Shown piece by piece: positions 1 to 6,595 of a stretch of DNA of 8,718 bases. This stretch comes from Nitrolancea sp040255925 (GTDB lineage: Bacteria > Chloroflexota > Chloroflexia > Thermomicrobiales > Thermomicrobiaceae), in contig JBDZVX010000104.1 of the NCBI GenBank assembly GCA_040255925.1, forward strand, positions 1-8,718. The letters are read 5' to 3'. The notes beneath the pieces were generated by a model. The model searched no databases, had not been told where the DNA came from, and saw nothing but the letters and a program-made list of their open reading frames with translations. Positions within the stretch are counted from its first letter, which is position 1. Every line of letters starts with the position of its first letter. The translations under genes and the position numbers were made by a program.

Positions 1-226
1 CCTTGGTCCCGACGCTATCGGCGCTGGAGACCAGCACGTGCGGGTTGTTTTCACCTGGAGCCGCGAAGAATCCGCCGAAATGCCCCAGCCCGCGCAAAAC
101 CGCCGGGCCGTGGGTGCCGGTCACCAGATCGGTGATACGGCGTTTGGCGAGATCGGTGGCGTCGATATCGACGCCGGCATCACGGTAGCTGATCCGTCGC
201 TGACTGGACCCGGTTCCCTGACTCAC
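1..226 (-). CDS. purM: Phosphoribosylformylglycinamidine cyclo-ligase (AIR synthetase), N-terminal part
   Basis: PurM closes the imidazole ring of FGAM with ATP to give aminoimidazole ribonucleotide, the fifth step of de novo purine synthesis in the cytosol. Only the first 75 codons are in the window; the gene runs off the left end. The visible part reads SYRDAGVDID at residues 13-22, the family's N-terminal signature, then VLRGLGHFGGFF at 43-54 (usual form VxGGLGGFGALF), and ends in LVSSADSVGTK at 65-75, matching the conserved SGTDGVGTK segment that helps form the ATP/substrate site. The start is the GTG at 226-224, preceded by AAGGGAG at 237-231 with a 4-nt spacer. A strong extended -10 promoter lies about 40 nt upstream of the start, so purM is probably transcribed on its own rather than by read-through from the helicase gene 98 nt upstream. 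The family is clear. Divergence such as SADS for GTDG is modest. Confidence 0.9.
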   Translation of the reverse strand, partial: MSQGTGSSQRRISYRDAGVDIDATDLAKRRITDLVTGTHGPAVLRGLGHFGGFFAAPGENNPHVLVSSADSVGTK

Positions 227-271
227 GAGGCTCCCTTACACCGCTATCGAACGGCTCCAAACCCGGCTCCG

Positions 272-280
272 ATTATAACA
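272..280 (-). promoter_or_regulatory. Extended -10 promoter for purM
   Basis: Read on the minus strand, positions 280-272 are TGTTATAAT: a consensus TATAAT box with the TG dinucleotide of an extended -10 element. The expected start of transcription is near position 265, giving a leader of about 39 nt that contains the purM ribosome binding site. No good -35 hexamer is present at 16-18 nt spacing, which is typical of extended -10 promoters. That the box drives purM is inferred from position and orientation. Confidence 0.65.
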
Positions 281-299
281 GCCAGGTAGGGGATGGCTG
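279..299 (-). repeat. Inverted repeat over the purM promoter spacer and -35 position
   Basis: CAGCCA at 279-284 and TGGCTG at 294-299 form a perfect 6-bp inverted repeat separated by 9 nt. It abuts the TATAAT box of the purM promoter and covers the place where a -35 element would sit, so it could be an operator. It could also be a weak transcript hairpin behind the helicase gene, but only two T residues follow the stem on the minus strand, so it is not a convincing intrinsic terminator. Confidence 0.35.
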
Positions 300-324
300 G
301 CAGCGGAAGGATCCACCGGGGAAG

Positions 325-2373
325 TTAGGTTTGATTAGGATAGTCGCCAATGTCCCACAGTCGGCTGTCGAAATCATCTCGAATGGATGGTTCGCCGGCT
401 GGCTTGATGACCATCAGTTCACGCATCGCGCGGGTCATGCCGACGAACATCAGCCGCCGCTGATCTGGGATTGGCCCAAGCAACTTGCCATCAAAGAACC
501 CCGCAATCGCGACCGCCGTGAATTCCAAACCTTTGGCGGTATATAGCGTGAGCACCTTGACTCCAGGGCGATTGAGGTCGAGATTCTGACTATTCATGAA
601 TGCTGCCTGCACGCCTTTTCGATTCAATCGGCCGGCTATGGCACGTCCCGCTCTCTCCGAAGCGACGAGCACTGCACAATGACCATAGCCGATATAATTC
701 TTCTTAGTCGTCCAGCTGAAGAATGTGGCCAGTAGTTCACTTTCGGCGTGAATATCCTTTACATAGCGCAAGAATGGCGTGGAACCAGTCTTTCTAAAAT
801 TGGTCGACGCGTTGGAGTTATCCCGGATTCCCTCGCGGACATATGCTTGAGCGGCGACGATGATTTGCCGCGTTGTGCGGTGACCAGTCGGCAGTATCCA
901 GGCTCGGTCGCTGAAATCCAGTTCGCCAAGAACATTGGTCCAGACCGGGTAAATCGACTGATTAGCATCTGCTGTGATAAGTAGTTGCTTACGGTTTCCA
1001 CAGAGAGTGATCAGCAAACGGAGTAGCGACATCTCTAGGTCCTGTGCCTCGTCCACGATCACCGCATCGTATCGGCGGGTCCATTGGCCATTCCTCACAA
1101 TCTCAAGCGCACGTCGTCGTAGTTGTGAGAAGGTCATCTTGCCCTGCTCTTGGAGAATCGCACGGAACTCTTCACCGACCAGCCAAAGGGCTCGCAATTG
1201 ATCATCCGTGAACCGCGATGGCCGGTTCGGAACTTTGGTAGCAAGGTATTCTTCGACACTGCCAATCTCGCGTGCCTCGATCACCGATCCGATCTCAGTG
1301 AGCATGACATTCTCGGGGAGACGGCCGATCTGACTTTGGAGCGACTGCCGCCGAGCACCTTCCTCTCGATACAATACTCGCTTTCGCGCATCATTGATAA
1401 GGGGCTTCAGCGATTCAATCCGATACTCGATCCTAGGTCTCCCGTCGACTTCCTCGACGATATTCCGTGCCAGTGCATCGGCGGTTGATACCTCAACTGA
1501 CCCATCCCGTTTATCAAGGATCTCATGAAGCTGCTGTTCCAATGATCGTGTTAGCGCTTTGGTGTATGTAGCAAATAATACTTGTGGTCTTGCTATGCCG
1601 GCATCACGAAGCCTGCGCACAATTGAGCGAGCACTGTAGAGTGCAACAACACTCTTTCCACTGCCGGGACCGCCGGTAACGAGAGCAGGGCCACCTGCTT
1701 GGGTGATTTCGTGGACGACGCGCTCTTGCTCTGAGTCCAACTTCAAGAGGAATGGGATAAACTCACCCTTGAGTTTGCGTTCCAGGTCGTTGATGTCTTC
1801 GACCATTAGCCGACGTCCCTCTAGAATTTGCTTTCTGTTGGGCTCTGTGACACAGTCGAAGATCCAATCACGGATGTCTTCGGGAACCTGTGCCTCGCAG
1901 AGGTCGTTGAGTGTCTGGCAATTGAGCAGTATCTGATGGTATTCCAGCGGAACGTGCAGGCCTTCGAGCAACTGAGGATCGATTTGCGTCGGCAGTGGTG
2001 GATCGTCATCTGACCACCCAGAAGATGCAATGCGCGGCTTCGGCATTGGTGATGCCGCAGGACGTGGGACAGCCGGATGCTCGGATTTATGGGTGCTTCG
2101 TCGCGCCGCTTTTCGGTAAGCATCCTCGCGCAGCCGTACCCAAAGAACTTCCAATTGGTTAGCCTTGAGTGAATACCCGACGCGGTAATCCCCGACTTTC
2201 AAGCGGTAGCAGTCATCGGGCCAATCCTTAAGTTTCTTTTTCCTATCTCCGTCCGGCAGCGGATCGCGGTATAGCACGTCGATGCCCTTGAGAATGCTCG
2301 TTCTCGTGCGCTCATCCACTAAGCCGCGAAATTGTGACCAGAACTCCTCGGATATTAACGCTCCGGATTTCAA
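325..2373 (-). CDS. RelE-like toxin domain fused to an SF1 (UvrD/Rep-type) helicase
   Basis: A 682-residue two-part protein. Residues 1-90 resemble RelE/ParE toxins: after a helical start, the strand region reads CYRLKVGDYRVGY (55-67) and ends LWVRLREDAY (77-86). By alignment from memory with E. coli RelE, the mRNA-cleaving residues K52, K54, R61, R81 and Y87 correspond to R57, K59, R64, R80 and Y86. A low-complexity linker (91-135) and a helical segment (139-175) follow. The helicase core has a Q-like motif near 212-220, Walker A GGPGSGKS (234-241), motif Ia TYTKAL (269-274), motif II DEAQD (441-445), motif III TADANQSIY (467-475), a GHRTT version of motif IV (497-501), motif V TAKGLEF (612-618) and motif VI RRLMFVGMTRA (639-649). 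It should therefore be an ATP-driven 3'-5' translocase. The start is TTG at 2373, with GGAAGGG at 2390-2384 and a 10-nt spacer. No antitoxin gene is adjacent. Base composition is clearly lower in GC than the flanks (28/60 at 541-600 against 40/60 at 3481-3540), suggesting transfer. The biological role is unknown; defence or translation-linked repair are guesses. Confidence 0.85.
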   Translation of the reverse strand: MKSGALISEEFWSQFRGLVDERTRTSILKGIDVLYRDPLPDGDRKKKLKDWPDDCYRLKVGDYRVGYSLKANQLEVLWVRLREDAYRKAARRSTHKSEHPAVPRPAASPMPKPRIASSGWSDDDPPLPTQIDPQLLEGLHVPLEYHQILLNCQTLNDLCEAQVPEDIRDWIFDCVTEPNRKQILEGRRLMVEDINDLERKLKGEFIPFLLKLDSEQERVVHEITQAGGPALVTGGPGSGKSVVALYSARSIVRRLRDAGIARPQVLFATYTKALTRSLEQQLHEILDKRDGSVEVSTADALARNIVEEVDGRPRIEYRIESLKPLINDARKRVLYREEGARRQSLQSQIGRLPENVMLTEIGSVIEAREIGSVEEYLATKVPNRPSRFTDDQLRALWLVGEEFRAILQEQGKMTFSQLRRRALEIVRNGQWTRRYDAVIVDEAQDLEMSLLRLLITLCGNRKQLLITADANQSIYPVWTNVLGELDFSDRAWILPTGHRTTRQIIVAAQAYVREGIRDNSNASTNFRKTGSTPFLRYVKDIHAESELLATFFSWTTKKNYIGYGHCAVLVASERAGRAIAGRLNRKGVQAAFMNSQNLDLNRPGVKVLTLYTAKGLEFTAVAIAGFFDGKLLGPIPDQRRLMFVGMTRAMRELMVIKPAGEPSIRDDFDSRLWDIGDYPNQT

Positions 2374-2698
2374 GCGATGTTTTCCCTTCCTACGGCTAAA
2401 TGATCCCGCGATGCTCAGCGCTACGAAGTCGCAAGTGTGGAGGACCGCGCTGTGGGGATTGAACGCAGGTCACGCGAATCGCATGGACTAGTCGTCAAGG
2501 TTCCCTGCATCGCAATCCTTCGACGCTTCCAAGGATCATAACCCATCGCCGGAGGCTGATCTACCAATTCCTGAATGGTAAAGACTGGCTAATGATAGCT
2601 GGGGCACCGGTTCAATGACACAAACTTGGCGTGATCCGGCGTTAAACAATTGCCTACCTGCCAGGCGGGTATCATCAACGAGGAAGGGGAGCTGCGGG
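2374..2698. other. Intergenic region between divergent genes, no gene recognised
   Basis: This 325-nt stretch separates the divergent starts of the toxin-helicase gene (minus strand) and the hydrolase remnant (plus strand), so promoters for both are expected here. I find no pair of -35 and -10 boxes good enough to call. The best single match is TATGAT on the minus strand at 2541-2536, without a matching -35. A 6-bp inverted repeat, ATCCTT (2515-2520) and AAGGAT (2531-2536), overlaps that box. No small antitoxin-like reading frame with a ribosome binding site is seen on either strand. Confidence 0.5.
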
Positions 2699-3055
2699 GT
2701 GTCCTTTGTCCGTCGGCACGCGAAGACCCTCGTTCGGATCGCAGGGGTTCTTATGGTCATGGGGATGCTCGTCCTGATGACCGGGTTCGTGACGGCCGAG
2801 GCGCTTCGCACCCGGCCGGTAACCTTGCCCGAACCCTCCGGCTCGAACGCCATCGGCCGAGTTGCCTATGATTGAGTTGATCAGTCTCGTGGCGCTCCCT
2901 TCGTCGGGAGGACGGGGGCGAAGCGCGAGTTGCTGGTCTGGATTTGGTATCCAACGACTCCCGGAAACGCCGCCCAGTCTACGCCCTACTTTCCGCCCAG
3001 CTGGGCGAAGGCCCGGGATGGAGCGAGAGATCCTTCGGCTGCGGCCTCAGGCTGA
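2699..3055 (+). pseudogene. Remnant of an alpha/beta hydrolase (PAF-acetylhydrolase-like), 5' part only
   Basis: The reading frame starts at GTG 2699, after a strong AGGAAGGGGAG (2681-2691) with a 7-nt spacer. It begins with basic residues, then a hydrophobic segment (about residues 13-31, IAGVLMVMGMLVLMTGFVT) typical of a membrane anchor or uncleaved signal, then VTLPEPSG and IGRVAYD. A TGA at 2873-2875 ends it after 58 residues. The same frame continues with VDQSRG, then KRELLVWIWYPTTPGN and TPYFPPSWAKARDG, up to a second stop at 3053-3055. Secreted dienelactone-hydrolase/PAF-acetylhydrolase-like proteins typically carry a YDWVD-type stretch followed by KRELxVWIWYP near the N-terminus, so the TGA sits where TGG (Trp) is expected. 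The downstream catalytic part (GxSxG, Asp, His) is absent; hflX occupies that DNA on the other strand. This is best read as a decayed, 3'-truncated gene. A single sequencing error cannot explain it, because the C-terminal two thirds are also missing. The family assignment is from recalled similarity. Confidence 0.65.
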
Positions 3056-3131
3056 CCGTCTTCTGCCGGGCTTGGATGGAGAGAACCATGTTCACCGTCG
3101 GTGGCGGCTCCTGGCAATAACTGGTTCGGGA

Positions 3132-4559
3132 TCAGCGCGCCCGCGCGACCCGCGTCTGGCGGAATGGCTCGAACCGGGGAAGCATGTGTTGCGGAATGCG
3201 CCCGGAGAGCACCGCGCCGGTTTCGGTGAACTCCTCGCTCCGTACCTGCCCTTTGCGATGAAAGAGGTCGACCAGCCCGGCCTCCGCGTAAGGGACCACG
3301 ACCTGGACATCCACGAGGCGGCTTTCCGATGCCAGCACCTCTTCGACACGCGAGAGAAGCTTGTCCAGCCCACTCCCGGTCTGTGCCGAGATCGGCACGT
3401 AGTCGGGTGATAGCCCAAGCTCAGCCGCCAACTGGTCCGGCGTGAGCGCGCCGTTGAGGCGGTCAATCTTATTCAAGGCCGTGATCACCGGGCGGTCGTC
3501 GGCACCAAGTTCCTCGATGACCTGCCGCACCGTTTCCGCCTGCTCGGCCGATTTCGGATGCGTGACATCCAGCACATGAATCAGCACCGAAGCTTCGAGG
3601 ATCTCTTCCAGCGTGGCCCGGAACGCCGCGATCAGCAGCGTCGGCAGCTTATTGATGAAGCCGACGGTATCGGTGACGAGTACGTGGTGACCGCCGGGCA
3701 GTTCGATCCGCCGGGTAGTGGGATCGAGCGTGGCGAAGAGCTTGTCTTCGGCCAGAACCCTCGCGCCCGCCAGCGTGTTCAGCAGCGTGGATTTGCCGGC
3801 ATTGGTGTAGCCGACCAGGGCGACGATCGGGATGTTCTCCTTCTGTCGCCGCTCCCGGTAAAGCTGCCGGTGCCGGTGGACCTCGTCAAGCTGCTGCTTG
3901 ATGAAGGCGATCCGCTGGCGCGCCTGACGCCGGTCGGCTTCGAGTTGTGTTTCACCAGGGCCACGGAGTCCGACACCGCCGACCGCCTGCCGCGAAAGGT
4001 GCGTCCACATTCTCGTGAGCCGTGGAAGGCGGTATTCGAGCTGCGCAAGCTCGACCTGGAGCCGCCCCTCGTGGGTTTGGGCGCGGCGGGCGAAGATGTC
4101 GAGAATCAATGCGGTCCGGTCGATGACCTTGACCTCAAGCGCCTCTTCCAGATTGCGAAGCTGGGCGGGCGGGAGTTCGTCGTCGACCAAGACGACATCG
4201 TACCGTAGGCTCTCGCGAAGGTTTTTGATCTCGGTGAGCTTCCCGGAACCAACATAATGCGCGGCGTTCGGATGGGGGAGCGCCTGAGTGATCGACTCGA
4301 CGACGTCAAGGCCGGCGGTCTCAGCGAGCTGGGCGAGTTCTTCCAGCGAGGATGCGATGTCCCATTCATTCTGCCGCCAATCGACGGCGACAAGGATCGC
4401 TCGTTCCGCCGGGGAATTGGTTTCGTACGTCTGTGCTATGGTTGCCAGCCTCTCTTGAGCATAGGGATTGATTTCATGAACGTTGGCTATACATGAATCG
4501 TACCATGACAGCGGGGCCTTCACCTCGGCCGGATGCCCACCGATAAGCGCGCCGGTCAC
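3132..4559 (-). CDS. hflX: Ribosome-associated GTPase HflX
   Basis: HflX binds the 50S subunit and, in E. coli, splits stalled 70S ribosomes using GTP during heat stress. The 475-residue protein has the N-terminal HflX domain (about 52-180, with VGSGKLTEIK at 103-112), the family hallmark GGVGLRGPGETQLE (194-207), and a coiled-coil stretch (about 208-240). The G domain then has G1 GYTNAGKST (250-258), a G2 region LFATLDPTTR (274-283), G3 DTVGF (297-301), G4 NKID (363-366) and G5 SA (391-392), followed by a C-terminal domain of about 70 residues. The GTG at 4559 lies 9 nt after the upstream lyase stop and has no well-spaced Shine-Dalgarno, so translation is probably coupled. The only other early in-frame start is GTG at 4523. 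The first 50 or so residues precede the conserved core (ERAILVAVDW at 52-61) and make the protein slightly long for the family. All GTPase motifs are intact. Confidence 0.96.
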   Translation of the reverse strand: MTGALIGGHPAEVKAPLSWYDSCIANVHEINPYAQERLATIAQTYETNSPAERAILVAVDWRQNEWDIASSLEELAQLAETAGLDVVESITQALPHPNAAHYVGSGKLTEIKNLRESLRYDVVLVDDELPPAQLRNLEEALEVKVIDRTALILDIFARRAQTHEGRLQVELAQLEYRLPRLTRMWTHLSRQAVGGVGLRGPGETQLEADRRQARQRIAFIKQQLDEVHRHRQLYRERRQKENIPIVALVGYTNAGKSTLLNTLAGARVLAEDKLFATLDPTTRRIELPGGHHVLVTDTVGFINKLPTLLIAAFRATLEEILEASVLIHVLDVTHPKSAEQAETVRQVIEELGADDRPVITALNKIDRLNGALTPDQLAAELGLSPDYVPISAQTGSGLDKLLSRVEEVLASESRLVDVQVVVPYAEAGLVDLFHRKGQVRSEEFTETGAVLSGRIPQHMLPRFEPFRQTRVARAR

Positions 4560-4568
4560 CTTTCGCCA

Positions 4569-6122
4569 TCAGCCTTTGGCGCTGGCCTCCAGCGCCGATG
4601 ACCGTTCATCGAGCCGGGCCAGTTCCTGGTCGATGCGGTCGCGCGTTTCCGCGATCCAGCCGTGTTCCCGGCCACGGGCGAGCCGTTCCCGCTCCAGGAA
4701 CGCGCGAACCGTGCCTGGTGCTGGTCCTCCGAGGCTGGAACGGCGCTCGACGAATCGCCGGGGGGCAAGACACTGGTGGATGGTTTCGACCTCGATCCCG
4801 ATCTCCTCGCCAATAATCCGGAGCGCGGCTTCGTCGATCAGTTCCGAGGTCAGGTCCATCGTATCGAGCCCGCGCTCGACCGCCGTCTGGATCACCTGCT
4901 GGGTGATCGCGAAGGCATGGTGATACGGCACCTGAAAATCGATCGCTAGAAGATCAACCAGATCGGTGGTCGTCGAGAAGTACCGACCGGCCCGGTTCGC
5001 CAGCAACGGCCGGTTGACGTGCATCGTCTTGAGCACCGCCGAGAGGAGGCGGATGGCGGTCAGATACTCCCTGGCCGCGGCCAGGAGCGGGCGCCGGACC
5101 CCGGTCTCGAATTCCGCGGCTTCGCCGATCGGTGTCGAGCGGATCATCGCCGCCATCGTCGCGCTGGCTCCGTGCAGTTCAGCGAGGCGCGCGCGGATAT
5201 GCTCGAGCACCGTCGGATTCTCTTTTTGCGGCATTAACGTGCTGCTCTGGAGGAAATCGGCCCCAATCTGAATCGCGCCGACCTCGGTCCGCACCCAGTA
5301 CATCAGGTCCTGGATGAAGCGGGAAAGCCCGCCGGCCGAGATTTCGAGTGTCGAGACGAACTCGTGGAAATGATCGGTCGCGGCCACGGCGTCGAAGCCG
5401 TTTTCGATGAGTCCATCGAAGCCGAGCAGTTTCGCGCTCTGCTCACGCCGGATATTGATCGCGCTCGTCGCGAACGCTGCCGTCCCGAGTGGGGAGCGGT
5501 TGACCCGCTCGAAGAGGGCGCGGAGCCGGGCGGTATCGCGCTGCAACGGGCCGAGGACGGCCGAGAGATAGTGGGCCAAGGTGGTAGGCTGGGCGACCTG
5601 AGCATGGGTATGGGCCGGCATCAGCGTGGTCAGGTGCTGCCAAGCCGTCTCGGTTAATCGCTCACGGAGCGCGAGCACGGTGGAGAGGATGCCCAGAACC
5701 GTATCCCGCATCCAGATGTGGTTGATGGTCGCGTTGAGGTCATTGAGACTCCGGGCCAGGCGCAGGCTGCTGGCGCTGTCGGGCCAGACCGCTTTTTCGA
5801 GCAAGGCATCGATTGCCCGGATCACGTCTTCCGCTTCCGGGGAGTAGGCGAGAGCTTCTGGACCGGAAGTCTCGATGGCGCGAAGCGCGGCCAGGAGGCG
5901 GCCGGCTGGTGCCTCGTTGATCAGGCGCTGTTCGGCCAGCATCAGGGTGTGGACGCGGAGCACGTGAATTGACGGCGTGAAGAGATGCGTCCGATGCTGA
6001 TCGAAGCCCGGACGCAGGACATCCCGTTCGAAATCAGCCTGTGGAAATGTTGGTCGTGCCGGCGGCTCTTTCCGGTCGCCGCGGAGCTTGAGCTGCTCCA
6101 GCGGATTCTGTTCGAAACTCAT
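4569..6122 (-). CDS. Argininosuccinate-lyase-family enzyme with divergent substrate motifs
   Basis: A 517-residue member of the fumarase/aspartase superfamily, closest to ArgH. From the ATG at 6122, residues 124-132 read RSLNDLNAT (ArgH has RSRNDQ), 171-178 HTHAQVAQ carries the conserved Thr-His, and 213-235 matches the PLGxxA and LLGFDG region. The flexible signature loop is SSTLMPQKENP at 293-303, with the catalytic Ser kept but the leading Gly of GSSxMP replaced. An ArgH-type C-terminal domain follows, with VPYHHAF (398-404) and GGPAP (465-469). The N-terminal KLWGGRF motif of true ArgH is missing, and the Arg and Gln of SRNDQ are both Leu, so argininosuccinate is doubtful as the substrate. 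An elimination releasing fumarate or a similar acid is the family expectation. It may be a paralogue or a degenerate argH; no other arginine gene is in view. GGAAGGGG at 6134-6127 favours the second of two adjacent ATGs (6122 over 6125); a GTG at 6182 is also in frame. The stop lies 9 nt before hflX. Confidence 0.85.
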   Translation of the reverse strand: MSFEQNPLEQLKLRGDRKEPPARPTFPQADFERDVLRPGFDQHRTHLFTPSIHVLRVHTLMLAEQRLINEAPAGRLLAALRAIETSGPEALAYSPEAEDVIRAIDALLEKAVWPDSASSLRLARSLNDLNATINHIWMRDTVLGILSTVLALRERLTETAWQHLTTLMPAHTHAQVAQPTTLAHYLSAVLGPLQRDTARLRALFERVNRSPLGTAAFATSAINIRREQSAKLLGFDGLIENGFDAVAATDHFHEFVSTLEISAGGLSRFIQDLMYWVRTEVGAIQIGADFLQSSTLMPQKENPTVLEHIRARLAELHGASATMAAMIRSTPIGEAAEFETGVRRPLLAAAREYLTAIRLLSAVLKTMHVNRPLLANRAGRYFSTTTDLVDLLAIDFQVPYHHAFAITQQVIQTAVERGLDTMDLTSELIDEAALRIIGEEIGIEVETIHQCLAPRRFVERRSSLGGPAPGTVRAFLERERLARGREHGWIAETRDRIDQELARLDERSSALEASAKG

Positions 6123-6251
6123 CATTCCCCTTCCGACAGGTGCCGCACTCACGCGTCTGGTGTGGATGTTCCGAAACCTCACGATTCACGGTCTGGATTC
6201 CGTTGGATAAGCCGCTGTCCTGCCGGTGCGGGTTCACCACGGGGCGAATGG
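6123..6251 (-). other. 129-nt leader between the c-di-AMP receptor gene and the lyase gene
   Basis: This is the largest gap in the right-hand gene cluster. Apart from the ribosome binding site at 6134-6126, I see no clear promoter boxes, terminator hairpin with a T-run, or riboswitch core. If 6182 were the true lyase start, the gap would shrink to 69 nt. Confidence 0.4.
6126..6134 (-). promoter_or_regulatory. Ribosome binding site deciding the lyase start
   Basis: The minus strand reads GGAAGGGGA here, just before two consecutive ATG codons. The spacing of GGAAGG is 6 nt to the ATG at 6122 and only 3 nt to the ATG at 6125, which favours the former and argues against the longer in-frame GTG at 6182, which lacks such a site. 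Confidence 0.6.
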
Positions 6252-6536
6252 TTACAGTCGCTGATACTGGTCGAGATTGAGCACAAAGACGGTTGCCGCC
6301 GAGGTCCGGATCTCTCCGGCTTCCTCCTGCCGCGCCCGCGCGTGAGCTTCCCCACGGATGAGGTCCAAAACCGGCTCGACCTGATGATCCTGGACCCCCA
6401 TCATAATCGTCGTGTTGCCGCGGCGCAGGAACCCACCGGTACTCGCCAATCGGGTTGCGCGGAAATCGTTTTCGAGGAGGGCGTCAATCACCGCATCGGC
6501 ATCCTCGTTCTGCACGACCGCGATAACAAGCCTCAT
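6252..6536 (-). CDS. darA: Cyclic-di-AMP receptor of the DarA/PstA (PII-like) family
   Basis: A 94-residue PII-like protein that should form a trimer and bind cyclic-di-AMP at subunit interfaces. It aligns almost end to end with B. subtilis DarA as I recall it: MRLVIAVVQNEDAD at 1-14, the nucleotide-binding stretch RATRLASTGGFLRRGNTT at 26-43, GVQDHQVE at 47-54, and the closing strand ATVFVLNLDQY at 81-91. The long T/B loop between about 62 and 78 is shorter than in DarA. The start is ATG 6536, with a textbook AGGAGG at 6550-6545 and an 8-nt spacer; an in-frame GTG at 6572 lacks this. It lies 59 nt downstream of ruvX on the same strand and is probably co-transcribed. The downstream partner of DarA-type proteins is not well established, so its target here is open. 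The symbol is by family resemblance. Confidence 0.92.
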   Translation of the reverse strand: MRLVIAVVQNEDADAVIDALLENDFRATRLASTGGFLRRGNTTIMMGVQDHQVEPVLDLIRGEAHARARQEEAGEIRTSAATVFVLNLDQYQRL

Positions 6537-6539
6537 ATT

Positions 6540-6550
6540 CCCCTCCTCCT
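6540..6550 (-). promoter_or_regulatory. Ribosome binding site deciding the darA start
   Basis: The minus strand carries AGGAGGAGGGG here, a doubled purine-rich site. The first AGGAGG lies 8 nt from the ATG at 6536, which fixes that codon as the start and excludes the upstream in-frame GTG at 6572. Confidence 0.8.
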
Positions 6551-6595
6551 TGCTGGTATTGCCAATCGACACTCCGCCCGGCGTCGGCTACCGGT

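Noticed and set aside
279..299. Intrinsic terminator after the toxin-helicase gene
   Set aside because: The stem is only 6 bp and is followed by two T residues before TATAAT, so it does not qualify as a rho-independent terminator. The promoter/operator reading fits better.
2515..2536. Inverted repeat ATCCTT/AAGGAT as a toxin-antitoxin operator
   Set aside because: Six base pairs with a 10-nt gap can occur by chance in this length, and no antitoxin gene or firm promoter is present to support an operator role. It is mentioned only in the intergenic entry.
2862..3410. Plus-strand open frame of 182 codons
   Set aside because: It starts in a different frame from the hydrolase remnant, runs into the antisense of hflX, and has no coherent motif. 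The hydrolase similarity lies in the frame of GTG 2699.
3558..4208. Plus-strand open frame of 216 codons
   Set aside because: It is antisense to the HflX G domain, whose motifs are unmistakable on the minus strand. No family features are seen in the plus-strand product.
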